The notes beneath the pieces are model-generated. The model was given only the letters and a program-made list of their open reading frames with translations. It was not told the origin of the DNA and did no database searches. A stretch of DNA of 64,000 bases from assembly GCF_000020485.1 (NCBI RefSeq), contig NC_011899.1, positions 221,501-285,500 of the forward strand, given 5' to 3'. Numbering within the stretch: position 1 is the stretch's first letter; every line of letters begins with the position of its first letter. The DNA comes from Halothermothrix orenii H 168 (GTDB lineage Bacteria > Bacillota > Halanaerobiia > Halanaerobiales > Halothermotrichaceae). Below, one piece after another: positions 47,723-56,200 of the stretch. The position numbers were made by a program, and so were the translations under genes.

Positions 47723-48253
47723 ATTCCTGAAAAAACAAAAGTTGTTAAAGTTGTACCGTATAACCCTGATTGGAAAATGGAATTTAAAAAGATTAAAAAT
47801 AAGATTTTAAAATATATAGGAAATTTAATTTTGAGTGTTGAACATGTGGGTAGTACATCTGTAGAAGGATTAGCTGCTAAACCAATAATAGATATAGATG
47901 TTGTAATAGAAGATATGTCCGTTTTACCAGATATTATTAAAGGTTTAGAAAAAGCAGGGTATGAATATGAAGGTAATTTAGGAATAGAAGGCAGGGAAGC
48001 ATTTAGAAGAATAAAAAAAGATGGATTGATGAAACATCATTTATATGTTTGTCCTAAAGATGGTAAAGGTTATTTAGAGCATATAGCCTTAAGAGACTAC
48101 CTTAGAGAAAATAAAGATGCCAGAAGAGAGTATGAAGAGCTTAAGTTAAAATTAGCAAGGAAATATAGAAATGATGTTGATACTTATTGTATTAAAAAAA
48201 CTGACTTTATAAACAGTATCCTGAGTAAAACAATTTATAAAAAGCAGGACTAA
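47723..48253 (+). CDS. GrpB/UPF0157 nucleotidyltransferase-fold protein, ATT start
   Basis: A 176-aa protein of the GrpB (UPF0157) family: VVPYNPDWKMEF, VEHVGSTSVEGLAAKPIIDI (the G-S-T-S-V nucleotidyltransferase-like loop with D-x-D), HHLYVCPKDG, and LRDYLRENKDARREYEELK. An ideal ribosome site (AAAGGAGGTGAT, 47706-47717) is followed by an in-frame TGA at 47714 and then only ATA (47720) or ATT (47723) before the conserved VVPYNP block. ATT is 9 nt from the core. The ATG at 47777 would delete that conserved N-terminus. Biochemical role unknown. Confidence 0.82.
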   Translation: MPEKTKVVKVVPYNPDWKMEFKKIKNKILKYIGNLILSVEHVGSTSVEGLAAKPIIDIDVVIEDMSVLPDIIKGLEKAGYEYEGNLGIEGREAFRRIKKDGLMKHHLYVCPKDGKGYLEHIALRDYLRENKDARREYEELKLKLARKYRNDVDTYCIKKTDFINSILSKTIYKKQD

Positions 48254-48338
48254 AACTATAAAGTGTTTTTGATGTTTATTATTCATATATTTAAAGGGAT
48301 TGGAAATTCAATAAACATAAAGGAGTGTGGATTATTAA

Positions 48339-49292
48339 ATGAAATATAGAAAACTAGGGAGAGCGGGAGTAAAAGTAAGTGAACTTAGTTTAGGAAGCTG
48401 GTTAACATATGGTAATTCTGTTGAAAAGGAAAGGGCCATTAAGACTATTGATAAAGCTTATGAGCTTGGTATTAATTCCTTTGATACTGCCAATGTTTAT
48501 GCCAGGGGGGAAGCTGAAAAAATTGTTGGTAGGGCTTTAAATAAGTATCCCAGGGAATCTTATGTTCTGGCAACTAAGGTTTACTGGCCTATGGGGGATG
48601 GTGTTAATGATAGGGGTTTATCGAAAAAACATGTTTTTGAACAACTACATCAGAGTTTAAAAAGACTGAACCATGATTATGTAGATATTCTCTACTGCCA
48701 CCGTTTTGATGAGGAGACTCCCCTGTATGAAACACTACGGACTATTGATGATCTAATTCGTCAGGGTAAGGTATTATATGTAGGGGTAAGTGAATGGACT
48801 GCTTATCAGATTGTAGAGGGATTAAGGGTACAGGACCAATACCTTTTAGATCGCCTGGTTGTAAATCAACCTATTTATAACCTTTTCAACAGGTATATTG
48901 AAAAAGAAATTGTACCTACCTGTATGGAAAACGGTCTGGGATTAATTGTTTTTTCTCCATTAGCCCAGGGTTTACTTACAGGTAAATATAGATTAGGAGA
49001 ACCTATTCCTGAAAATAGTAGGGCCGCAGACCCTAAGGCAAATAGATGGATTAAAGAAATCCTGACCGAAGAAAACCTTTCTAAAGTGGAAAAATTAATT
49101 GAGATTGCCAATGAACTGGGGATAAGTATGCCACAATTAGCCCTGGCCTGGATTTTACATCAACCGGGAATTACTAGTGCTTTAATTGGTGCCAGTAAAC
49201 CAGAACAGGTAGAAGAGAATGTAAAGGCAGTAGATGTATCTCTTTCTGAAGATGTATTAGAAAGGATAGAAAAAATAATGCAGGGTGAGTAA
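48339..49292 (+). CDS. Aldo/keto reductase (potassium-channel beta-subunit type)
   Basis: A 317-aa NADPH-dependent oxidoreductase barrel. The tetrad is visible: Asp/Tyr in SFDTANVYARGEAE, Lys in VLATKVYWPMG, and His in ILYCHRFDEETP. ALIGASKPEQVEENV near the C-terminus is the NADPH-binding segment. The opening RKLGRAGVKVSELSLGSWLT places it in the YghZ/Kv-beta group. ATG follows AAAGGAGTG. It returns to the codon style of the main genome after the AT-rich stretch. Confidence 0.92.
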   Translation: MKYRKLGRAGVKVSELSLGSWLTYGNSVEKERAIKTIDKAYELGINSFDTANVYARGEAEKIVGRALNKYPRESYVLATKVYWPMGDGVNDRGLSKKHVFEQLHQSLKRLNHDYVDILYCHRFDEETPLYETLRTIDDLIRQGKVLYVGVSEWTAYQIVEGLRVQDQYLLDRLVVNQPIYNLFNRYIEKEIVPTCMENGLGLIVFSPLAQGLLTGKYRLGEPIPENSRAADPKANRWIKEILTEENLSKVEKLIEIANELGISMPQLALAWILHQPGITSALIGASKPEQVEENVKAVDVSLSEDVLERIEKIMQGE

Positions 49293-49431
49293 TTGTTTTT
49301 TAAAATATCCATATACTTTTTAATAATTTGCGGGAAGTGTTAAAGAAATAACGGGTAGTTAGTTTAGAAAAATAACAATAAGGGGGTATCTACATATAAT
49401 AATAGAAAATAAATGAATTCAGGTGATTACT

Positions 49432-50007
49432 ATGAATCATGGAAGCCGTCCCCCCTGTCAGGGAATCCTCTATACAGTTAAACCCGGTGATACATTATCA
49501 AAAATTGCTAGACGATATAACCTAACAGTAAGGGATATAGTAAGTGCAAACCCGCAAATTAGTGATCCTGATAAAATAACAGTTGGCCAGGTTATTTGTA
49601 TTCCAAAGGTAGCATCTCAATTAAGAGAATGTGCTATAGTTCTGGCTTTGTCCCGGGAAGCTACTGTTGCTCTCCCTGAAATAGCTGGAGGAGTTGTTTT
49701 GGTCCAGAGGGCTGGAGAAGGGAAATATGCCCTCACCTTTGCAGCTACAGGTTTACCCAACCCCGGATCTTTAGGGGAATTTGATACTTATCTAGGTTCA
49801 ATTAACATTAACGGGCAAGAGTATTCAGCAGTATTGAGGGTTTCAGCACCTTTTGAGCAGGAACCAACCTGGGCTGGTACGAGGGTAATAAATATAAATC
49901 CTTTTAATTATCCTGACAGTACCGTTACTATTTTTCCCTTCAACCTTGAAACAAGTATCAGGTCTGGACCTATATTAGGAGGAACCATAGCTGAATGTAA
50001 ACGATAA
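49432..50007 (+). CDS. LysM-domain protein
   Basis: A 191-aa protein with one LysM repeat (YTVKPGDTLSKIARRY through VGQVICIP, about residues 14-60). The C-terminal ~125 residues (VVLVQRAGEGKYALTFAATG, EFDTYLGSININGQEYSAVL) are predicted beta-rich and unrecognised. LysM binds peptidoglycan or chitin-like glycans. No classical signal peptide is seen from ATG 49432 (ribosome site CAGGTGA). As with spore-associated SafA-like proteins, an intracellular start could mean a mother-cell role; this is inference. Confidence 0.8.
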   Translation: MNHGSRPPCQGILYTVKPGDTLSKIARRYNLTVRDIVSANPQISDPDKITVGQVICIPKVASQLRECAIVLALSREATVALPEIAGGVVLVQRAGEGKYALTFAATGLPNPGSLGEFDTYLGSININGQEYSAVLRVSAPFEQEPTWAGTRVININPFNYPDSTVTIFPFNLETSIRSGPILGGTIAECKR

Positions 50008-50017
50008 TTTAATTTCA

Positions 50018-50038
50018 ACCCCCATTAAGGGGGTTTTT
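50018..50038 (+). terminator. Terminator after the LysM gene
   Basis: Stem ACCCCC / GGGGGT with loop ATTAA, then five T. Confidence 0.85.
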
Positions 50039-50402
50039 ATTTTAAGGAAATTATCTTTTTCTTCCTATTTCTTTGAGATAATAAGGTTTTTTCACTCTGG
50101 TTTATCCTGCTGTGGCTATAGCTTCAAGGTGTCTTTAAAGATTAGTGGTGGTATTTTATTTTTAGGTATAAAAGGAAAAAAAGCAATTAAAGGGTTTCAC
50201 CCCTTCAAAACAAAGTAAACTTAAAGGTCAGGGTGTTTTCTGTACAGAAATATTACCAGGTCTGGGGTATTTTCTTAATTTATTTTATTATAGGAATTGA
50301 AACTTTAATATATTTAAAGAAAAGTTTAAAGATTTTAGAAAAATAAAAAAGTTTTCGCAACCAAGAAGGATTTTCGTTTTTTATCCAGTATACATATTAA
50401 TA

Positions 50403-50418
50403 ACGAAACCGGTTACGT
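50403..50418. promoter_or_regulatory. LacI-family operator before the GH16 gene
   Basis: ACGAAACCGGTTACGT is a 16-bp palindrome around CC|GG with one mismatched pair, close to the general LacI/GalR operator form. It lies 60 bp before the glucanase ATG, where a repressor would block transcription until a sugar inducer appears. The regulator is not in this window. Confidence 0.65.
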
Positions 50419-50477
50419 GCAGGAGAACAAGATATTAATATTTTCCTGTATATTTTATAGCAAAATGAGGTGGGGAC

Positions 50478-51989
50478 ATGTTAAGAAATAAAATTGTATC
50501 AGTGTTTTTATTATTAATTATTAGTACAGCTGGCGTTATGGCAACAGATGATAATGTAGGGCAAGAAAAACATCAAGTGCCCTATGATCAATTGACATTA
50601 GTCTGGAGTGATGAATTTAATTATACAGGATTCCCCGATCCTGATAAATGGAGTTATGATGTAGGGGGGCATGGCTGGGGCAATGGAGAGAAACAGTACT
50701 ACACTGAAAAAAGAAAAGAAAATGTCTGGGTAGAAGATGGAAGATTAATTATTATGGCCAGGAAAGAGGATTATAAGGGTAATAAATATACATCAGCTAG
50801 ATTAGTTACCCGCAATAAAGGAGACTGGTTATATGGTAGAATAGAAGTGAGGGCCAAACTCCCCCGGGGAAGAGGAACCTGGCCTGCTATCTGGATGCTT
50901 CCTACTGGCTGGATATATGGTAACTGGCCCAGCAGCGGGGAGATAGATATAATGGAACATGTGGGTTATGATATGGGGGTAGTTCATGGTTCAGTACATA
51001 CCAGGAGTTATAACCATCGACTGGGGACCCATAAAACTAATACCATCAGGGTTGAAGAGGTTGATAAAAAATTTCATGTTTATAGTATTGAATGGTATCC
51101 TGGTAAAATACTTTTCTTTGTTGATAATATCCATTATTTTACCTTTAGGAATGAGGGAACCGGCTGGCGGGAATGGCCCTTTGATCAGCCCTTCCATTTG
51201 ATATTAAATATTGCAGTAGGTGGTGCCTGGGGTGGTCAAAAAGGAATTGATGACAGTATCTGGCCCCAGAGTATGGAGGTTGATTATGTAAGGGGTTATG
51301 ATTTAAATATTGAAGAAAGGGATAAGATCCCTCCCGGAAAACCTGGTAATTTAAAGGCAGATTCTACTGCCATTTATGTAGATTTAAGCTGGGACCATTC
51401 TGTTGACAATTTTGGGGTAAAAGAATATGAAATTTATTTAAATGATAGATTAATAGGAAAAACCAGTAATACCAAATTTAAGGTTAAAAAACTGGACCCT
51501 GAAACAAAATATAATTTTAAGGTCAGGGCAGTAGATTTTGCAGGAAATGTATCTGAGTATAGTTCTGTTCAGGTTAAAACTACGTCCCTGCCTTTAAAAA
51601 TAATTCCGGGAAAAGTGGAAGCAGAGGAATACCTTATAATGGAGGATGGAATTGCCACTGAAACTACAACTGATGCTGGTGGTGGTGTTAATCTTTGTTA
51701 TATAGGTGATGGTGACTGGATGGAGTATGTTCTGGAGGTACAGGAAACAGGAAATTATCAAGTGGATTTTAGAGTGGCCGGGGTAATCAAGGGCAAAGTA
51801 GAGCTCAGAGATGAAAAGGGGAACACCCTGGCCAGTGTCGAAGTTCCTGCTACTGGTGACTGGCAAAAATGGGTTACTGTTTCCAGTGATAAATTTACCC
51901 TGGCAGCTGGAGTATACCATATTAAGGTTTATGCTACAATTGGTGGCTTTAACCTTAACTGGTTTGAGATTAAGAAAGTTGACCAGTAG
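50478..51989 (+). CDS. Secreted GH16 beta-glucanase with FN3 and CBM6-like domains
   Basis: A 503-aa extracellular glycosidase. A signal peptide (IVSVFLLLIISTAGVMA) leads into a GH16 catalytic domain (about 35-275) with the ExDxxE active site GEIDIMEHVG near residue 155. WSDEFNYTGFPDPDKW and NIAVGGAWGG are typical of laminarinase/lichenase-type GH16. An FN3 domain (about 285-370) starts at PPGKPGNLKA. A C-terminal carbohydrate-binding module of family 6/35 type (VEAEEYL, YIGDGDWMEYVL, FNLNWFEI) follows. Probably degrades beta-1,3 or mixed-linkage glucan. Expression should respond to the LacI-type operator. Confidence 0.92.
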   Translation: MLRNKIVSVFLLLIISTAGVMATDDNVGQEKHQVPYDQLTLVWSDEFNYTGFPDPDKWSYDVGGHGWGNGEKQYYTEKRKENVWVEDGRLIIMARKEDYKGNKYTSARLVTRNKGDWLYGRIEVRAKLPRGRGTWPAIWMLPTGWIYGNWPSSGEIDIMEHVGYDMGVVHGSVHTRSYNHRLGTHKTNTIRVEEVDKKFHVYSIEWYPGKILFFVDNIHYFTFRNEGTGWREWPFDQPFHLILNIAVGGAWGGQKGIDDSIWPQSMEVDYVRGYDLNIEERDKIPPGKPGNLKADSTAIYVDLSWDHSVDNFGVKEYEIYLNDRLIGKTSNTKFKVKKLDPETKYNFKVRAVDFAGNVSEYSSVQVKTTSLPLKIIPGKVEAEEYLIMEDGIATETTTDAGGGVNLCYIGDGDWMEYVLEVQETGNYQVDFRVAGVIKGKVELRDEKGNTLASVEVPATGDWQKWVTVSSDKFTLAAGVYHIKVYATIGGFNLNWFEIKKVDQ

Positions 51990-52310
51990 GTAGGTTTTTT
52001 AATACATTTTTTATGGAATGTTGTTTATTGAATTAAAAAAAGAAATGGCTTGTAAAATTTATTTTAATAAGATAAGGCAAAAAACCTCATATTATATATA
52101 AATGTAAATAATTAAATTTAAAGGTCAACCTCATCAAGAGGTTGGCTTTTTTAATTGTTTTATAAATTGTTGGAACTATAATTGGATTAGTATCCCATGA
52201 CAAAACCCGTCATATTTTCCTTTTGCTAACATATATATACAGTGTAAAATCTTCACTCTGGATTAACTTTATTAGTCCAGGTAAATTTTATTTAACCGGG
52301 AGGAAATTAA
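51990..52310. other. Intergenic region after the glucanase
   Basis: Contains the terminator at 52124-52152 and AT-rich sequence before the MntR-like gene. No ORF or clear promoter pair was found. Confidence 0.55.
52124..52152 (+). terminator. Terminator after the GH16 gene
   Basis: Stem GTCAACCTC / GAGGTTGGC (one G-U pair), loop ATCAA, then six T. Confidence 0.85.
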
Positions 52311-52754
52311 ATGCTTAGCCCCAGCCTTGAAGACTATTTAGAAGAAATATACCGTTTCTCTGCTGAACTGGGATTTATTAGAATTACAGATGTAGCTAAC
52401 AAACTTAATGTATCGTTACCTTCAGTAAACAAGGCGGTTAAAATTCTTGCCAGTAAAGGATATCTTGAGTATATACCCTATAAAAACATCGCCTTAACAG
52501 AGAAAGGGGCTAAATTGGGAAAATATCTGGTTGAACGTAACCATATGATACAGAATTTCCTCGAGGTGATAGGTAGTAAAGCTGATAAAGAAGAGGAGGC
52601 AGAAGCAATAGAACATTATTTATCAAAAGAAACAGTCCATGCTATGACTATGGTAGTTAAGTTTTTTGAAAAAAACCCCGGGATACAAAAAATGTTAACC
52701 AGGTTTCAAAGGGAAAATAAAGAGAATTCCCAATTTAGCCAGTATGATATCTAA
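52311..52754 (+). CDS. MntR/DtxR-family metal-dependent repressor
   Basis: A 147-aa regulator with an N-terminal winged helix (ITDVANKLNVSLPSVNKAVK) and a dimerisation/metal domain; it lacks the SH3 domain of long DtxR. Metal ligands known from MntR line up: D8 and E11 (SLEDYLEEIY), H78 (ERNHMI), and E98-x-x-E101-H102 (EAIEHY). It is convergent with the feo genes, ending 18 bp from feoB, so Mn2+- or Fe2+-dependent control of metal uptake is likely. ATG follows CGGGAGGAAAT. Confidence 0.88.
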   Translation: MLSPSLEDYLEEIYRFSAELGFIRITDVANKLNVSLPSVNKAVKILASKGYLEYIPYKNIALTEKGAKLGKYLVERNHMIQNFLEVIGSKADKEEEAEAIEHYLSKETVHAMTMVVKFFEKNPGIQKMLTRFQRENKENSQFSQYDI

Positions 52755-52772
52755 ACAATTTTTATAAAATAT

Positions 52773-54182
52773 TTACAAAATTAGTCCAAATAATTCTATT
52801 AATTGGACTACTACAAAAGTAACTACAATGGCAATAGATGTTGTTAGAATAAATGTAAAGATGGTCCATTTTATACTCTGAGTTTCTTTTCGGATTGTGA
52901 GCAGGGTTGTTCCACAGGGAAAATGTAGCAGGGAAAAAAGCATGGTTGCCAGAGCTGTAACCCAGGTCCAGCCATTGTTGACAAGGATATCTCGTAAAGC
53001 ATTGGCACTTTCAGGTTCTAGCATGGTTCCTGCTGAAAGATAACTCATCACCAGGATAGGTATTACTATTTCATTGGCCGGTAATCCAAGGATAAAGGCC
53101 AGGAGAATAAAACCATCAAGTCCTATTAAAACTGCAAAGGGATCCAAAAGGTTTGCTACATGATCGATTAAACTAACTCCATTAAGTCCTACATTGGCAA
53201 AAATCCAGACTATAGCCCCGGCGGGGGCAGCAACAATAACCGCCCTACCCAGTACAAATAGAGTTCTATCCAGAAAAGATCTGACCAGGACCCTCCCGAT
53301 TTGAGGCTTTCGGTATGGGGGGAGTTCCAGGGTAAAGGATGATGGAACACCCTTGAGAACAGTTTTGGATAGGCCCCAGGAAACCACTAATGTTATAATA
53401 ATGCCAAACAGTACCAACCCTACTACAGTTGCGGCAGCTATAAAGGAACTATAAGTATTACTTACAACAGTTCCCATAAAAATGGTAGCGAGTATGATTA
53501 ATGTTGGGAAACGGCCATTACAGGGGACAAAGTTATTGGTTATTATTGCAATTAACTTTTCCCTTGGGGAGTCAATAATACGGGCTGAAATAACCCCGGC
53601 AGCATTACAACCAAATCCCATACTCATTGTTAGTGACTGTTTCCCGTGGGCACCTGCTTTCTTGAAAAAATTATCCAGGTTAAAAGCAACCCTTGGTAAG
53701 TAGCCCAGGTCTTCCATTAAGGTGAACAGGGGAAAGAAGATAGCCATAGGGGGAAGCATTACTGAGACAACCCATGCCATAGTCCGGTAAACTCCCAGGA
53801 CCAGAATACCATGGAGCCATTCCGGGGCCTTTATCCATATAAAGAAATCTGACAATCGGCCTTCTATCCAGAATAGTCCTTTAGCCAGTAAAGCAGAAGG
53901 AACATTGGCTCCAGCGATAGTTAACCAGAAAACTCCACCAAGCATTAAAAGCATAATGGGAAAGCCCAACCATTTGGAGGTTAGAATATCATCAATTTTC
54001 TCACCCAAGTCTGTTTTCTTTTTATTATTAACTTTAACAGTTTTTCTGGCAATTGTTTCTGCAAAAGAATAAATATCTTTAACTATCTGGTCACGGAGTA
54101 ATTTTTTTTGTTCTGAAGTAAATTTATTATCAACCTCTTTGAAAATATTTTTTATTTTAACACTGCTTGAAACTAACTCCAT
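52773..54182 (-). CDS. feoB: FeoB membrane (permease) part, separate cistron
   Basis: A 469-aa protein equal to the C-terminal half of FeoB. It opens with a helical stalk (KIDDILTSKWLGFPIMLLML) and has Gate-type nucleoside-recognition helices. SMGFGCNAAGVISARIID and FVPCNGRFPTLI carry the conserved Cys residues thought to line the iron path. It starts 4 bp after the GTPase gene stop and is offset by one frame, with its own GGGAGG 8 nt upstream. The normal FeoB fusion is thus split into two cistrons. Confidence 0.92.
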   Translation of the reverse strand: MELVSSSVKIKNIFKEVDNKFTSEQKKLLRDQIVKDIYSFAETIARKTVKVNNKKKTDLGEKIDDILTSKWLGFPIMLLMLGGVFWLTIAGANVPSALLAKGLFWIEGRLSDFFIWIKAPEWLHGILVLGVYRTMAWVVSVMLPPMAIFFPLFTLMEDLGYLPRVAFNLDNFFKKAGAHGKQSLTMSMGFGCNAAGVISARIIDSPREKLIAIITNNFVPCNGRFPTLIILATIFMGTVVSNTYSSFIAAATVVGLVLFGIIITLVVSWGLSKTVLKGVPSSFTLELPPYRKPQIGRVLVRSFLDRTLFVLGRAVIVAAPAGAIVWIFANVGLNGVSLIDHVANLLDPFAVLIGLDGFILLAFILGLPANEIVIPILVMSYLSAGTMLEPESANALRDILVNNGWTWVTALATMLFSLLHFPCGTTLLTIRKETQSIKWTIFTFILTTSIAIVVTFVVVQLIELFGLIL

Positions 54183-54186
54183 CAGT

Positions 54187-54975
54187 TTAAACCTCCCGTT
54201 TCGCTGATAAATTAAATTCAGGTTTTGACCTTAAAACATACTTTTCAATTGACTCCATTATTGTTTTGTCTCCTTCTATTAACCGCAGGGCCAGCCATTT
54301 TAAATTGATATCTGAAATATGACCGAAATTTTTTTTTAATACAGGAACTATTCTATCTACTGCTTCTTCTATTTCAGGTGAGTATTTTACCTTGCCTGGG
54401 TTTACCTTTATATCTCCATTTGTAATTTTATAAACCATTTCTTTAATATTTTCTAATCCTATACCATCCCTTGCTACAGTTGGGATGACAGGTATTTTTA
54501 AATTATTTTTTAGTTCCTTGATATCAATTTTTATATTTTTGCGACGTGCTTCATCCATTAAATTAAGACAGAGTATTACGTTACTTGTCAATTCTGTGAC
54601 CTGTAATACCAGATTAAGGTTTCTTTCCAGGTTAGTTGCATCAGCAACAACTACAGTTGTATCAGGTCTGGCGAAGCAGATGAAATCACGGGCAATTCTC
54701 TCTTCTGTTGAACTGGCCAGCAGTGAATAGGTTCCCGGAAGATCTACTATCATAAATTCCTGGTCTTTATGGGTAAAAAAACCCCGGGCCCGGGTTACGG
54801 TTTTCCCGGGCCAGTTACCAGTATGCTGTCTTAAGCCGGTCAAACCATTGAAGACAGTACTTTTTCCGGTATTCGGATTTCCGGCGAGGGCAATAACAGG
54901 TATTTTTTTATCCAACTCAATATTAAATTCTTCTTTCAAAACATTTAGACCACTTGATTCTGCTGTTAATCCCAT
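54187..54975 (-). CDS. feoB: FeoB GTPase part, separate cistron
   Basis: A 262-aa protein equal to the N-terminal G domain and GDI domain of FeoB. G1 AGNPNTGKSTVFNGLTG, G3 DLPGTYSLL, G4 LNLMDEARR and a switch region with QHTGNWPGKTV are intact. The GDI part (about 200-250) ends in ALRLIEGDKTIMES. It stops before the membrane part. It should dock on the separately made permease to drive Fe2+ uptake. ATG follows AAGGAGGA. Confidence 0.92.
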   Translation of the reverse strand: MGLTAESSGLNVLKEEFNIELDKKIPVIALAGNPNTGKSTVFNGLTGLRQHTGNWPGKTVTRARGFFTHKDQEFMIVDLPGTYSLLASSTEERIARDFICFARPDTTVVVADATNLERNLNLVLQVTELTSNVILCLNLMDEARRKNIKIDIKELKNNLKIPVIPTVARDGIGLENIKEMVYKITNGDIKVNPGKVKYSPEIEEAVDRIVPVLKKNFGHISDINLKWLALRLIEGDKTIMESIEKYVLRSKPEFNLSAKREV

Positions 54976-55001
54976 TTTTCTATCCTCCTTAAGATTAAAA
55001 A

Positions 55002-55223
55002 TTATTGAGAAACTTTTACCAGGTCAGTTTCTTCTTTGCGTAAAGCCAGAACAGTACCCCGGATTAGATAGGCAGTTGGATCACCGGAAGGACTCCTTCT
55101 CCTGGGTTCTACAGTGGTTCCGGGAATTAGTCCTAGATCAAGTAATCTTCTTCTTTTATTACCTCTGGCTGTAAGGTTAATAACCTTTCCTTTGGTACCG
55201 ATGGGTAACTGAGTCAGGATCAC
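55002..55223 (-). CDS. feoA: FeoA-family protein
   Basis: A 73-aa SH3-like protein that supports FeoB function. LTQLPIGTKGKVINL, RRRLLDLGLIPGTTVE and RGTVLALRKEETDLVKV are typical. It heads the minus-strand operon feoA-feoB(GTPase)-feoB(permease). ATG follows AAAGGAGGTTAAT. Confidence 0.92.
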   Translation of the reverse strand: MILTQLPIGTKGKVINLTARGNKRRRLLDLGLIPGTTVEPRRRSPSGDPTAYLIRGTVLALRKEETDLVKVSQ

Positions 55224-55252
55224 ATATTAACCTCCTTTCATTTAATTAAATT

Positions 55253-55281
55253 ATGTTTAGATTGTTATCCTTTACTAACAT
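55253..55281. promoter_or_regulatory. Possible metal-regulator operator before feoA
   Basis: An inverted repeat (ATGTTTAG at 55253-55260 and CTAACAT at 55275-55281, one base missing) lies 30 bp upstream of feoA on its promoter side. It could be a site for the MntR/DtxR-like protein encoded at 52311. Half-sites are AT-rich, so chance is not excluded. Confidence 0.3.
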
Positions 55282-55473
55282 TTTAATAGTCAGTATTATA
55301 ATATGCTGGTCTGAAAGAGATGTGAATTTATTATAGTAAACTTATTTCATGCGGAATAAATTTTGAAGGAATTAGGTCAGAAGATAGAAAATTATATAAT
55401 TAAAGGGACTTATTACTTTTTTAAAAAGGTAAGAAAAAGCAGGATTTATATTTTAAGAAAGGGAGCTGGGAAT

Positions 55474-56178
55474 ATGAAACTGGTTAGCTCGAAAAGGGAA
55501 CTAGTAGTTTTAATTTGCTTAGTTATTCTTTTAATAATATCAAATATAATAATAACCAGAGGAGTCTTGATGACAGATAATATTCCTGGGACAGATGTAT
55601 TTAATATATATAGGGCCAGAATCATTGATACCCTGCTTCACCTTGTTTTTCTAGTATTCGGGGTATTATTATATAAACACTCCCACCAAAATAATTATTT
55701 TTCAAATGGATTTGAGGAAATAACTTTAAAAAACATTACATCATTTATTATCAGCCTTTTGATAATTTTGTTCACTAACATCCAGTGGTTTTTTGTTAAT
55801 GAGGCGCAATTAGAAATGCTGACATCTTCCAGTAAGTATAATTTATTATTTAAAAATTACTATAATATTCTGGGGTATTCCCTACGGGCGGGGGTTGGTG
55901 AAGAAATTATCTTCAGGCTTTTTTTAATTTCCCTTTTTGTTTTTATCATTAAAAAAATAAATGTAAAAATTGATGCAGTTAAGGTTAGTGTAGTAATTGC
56001 TTCATTGTTATTTATATTTATTCATCCACTGGGTAATTTTCTGTTTGCTTTTTTAGTGTTTATGGTAGGTCTGGGATTTGGCTACTTATTTGTCAATAAT
56101 GGTTTACTATGGTGTATTGTTGTTCATTTTGCTGCAGATATAATTGGGTTTACGGTTGGCTATTTTAAGGTTATGTAA
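55474..56178 (+). CDS. CPBP-family intramembrane metalloprotease
   Basis: A 234-aa membrane protein with about seven helices. The Rce1/CPBP active motifs are present: EEIIFRLF (EExxxR, in GVGEEIIFRLFLIS), FIHP, and VVHFAADII. Such proteins act as CAAX-like proteases in eukaryotes and in bacteriocin immunity or maturation in bacteria. ATG 55474 (ribosome site AAGGGAG) is preferred to TTG 55363, whose first 37 residues lack membrane features and a ribosome site. Confidence 0.85.
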   Translation: MKLVSSKRELVVLICLVILLIISNIIITRGVLMTDNIPGTDVFNIYRARIIDTLLHLVFLVFGVLLYKHSHQNNYFSNGFEEITLKNITSFIISLLIILFTNIQWFFVNEAQLEMLTSSSKYNLLFKNYYNILGYSLRAGVGEEIIFRLFLISLFVFIIKKINVKIDAVKVSVVIASLLFIFIHPLGNFLFAFLVFMVGLGFGYLFVNNGLLWCIVVHFAADIIGFTVGYFKVM

Positions 56179-56200
56179 AAATACTAGTGGGGGGTAAAGA

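Larger units (their letters stand above)
50008..50477. other. 470-bp gene-free region before the glucanase
   Basis: Holds the LysM-gene terminator (50018-50038) and a LacI-type operator at 50403-50418. No ORF with a ribosome site was found, and no clear -35/-10 pair could be fixed, although GTATAC and TATTAA lie near 50390. Confidence 0.6.
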
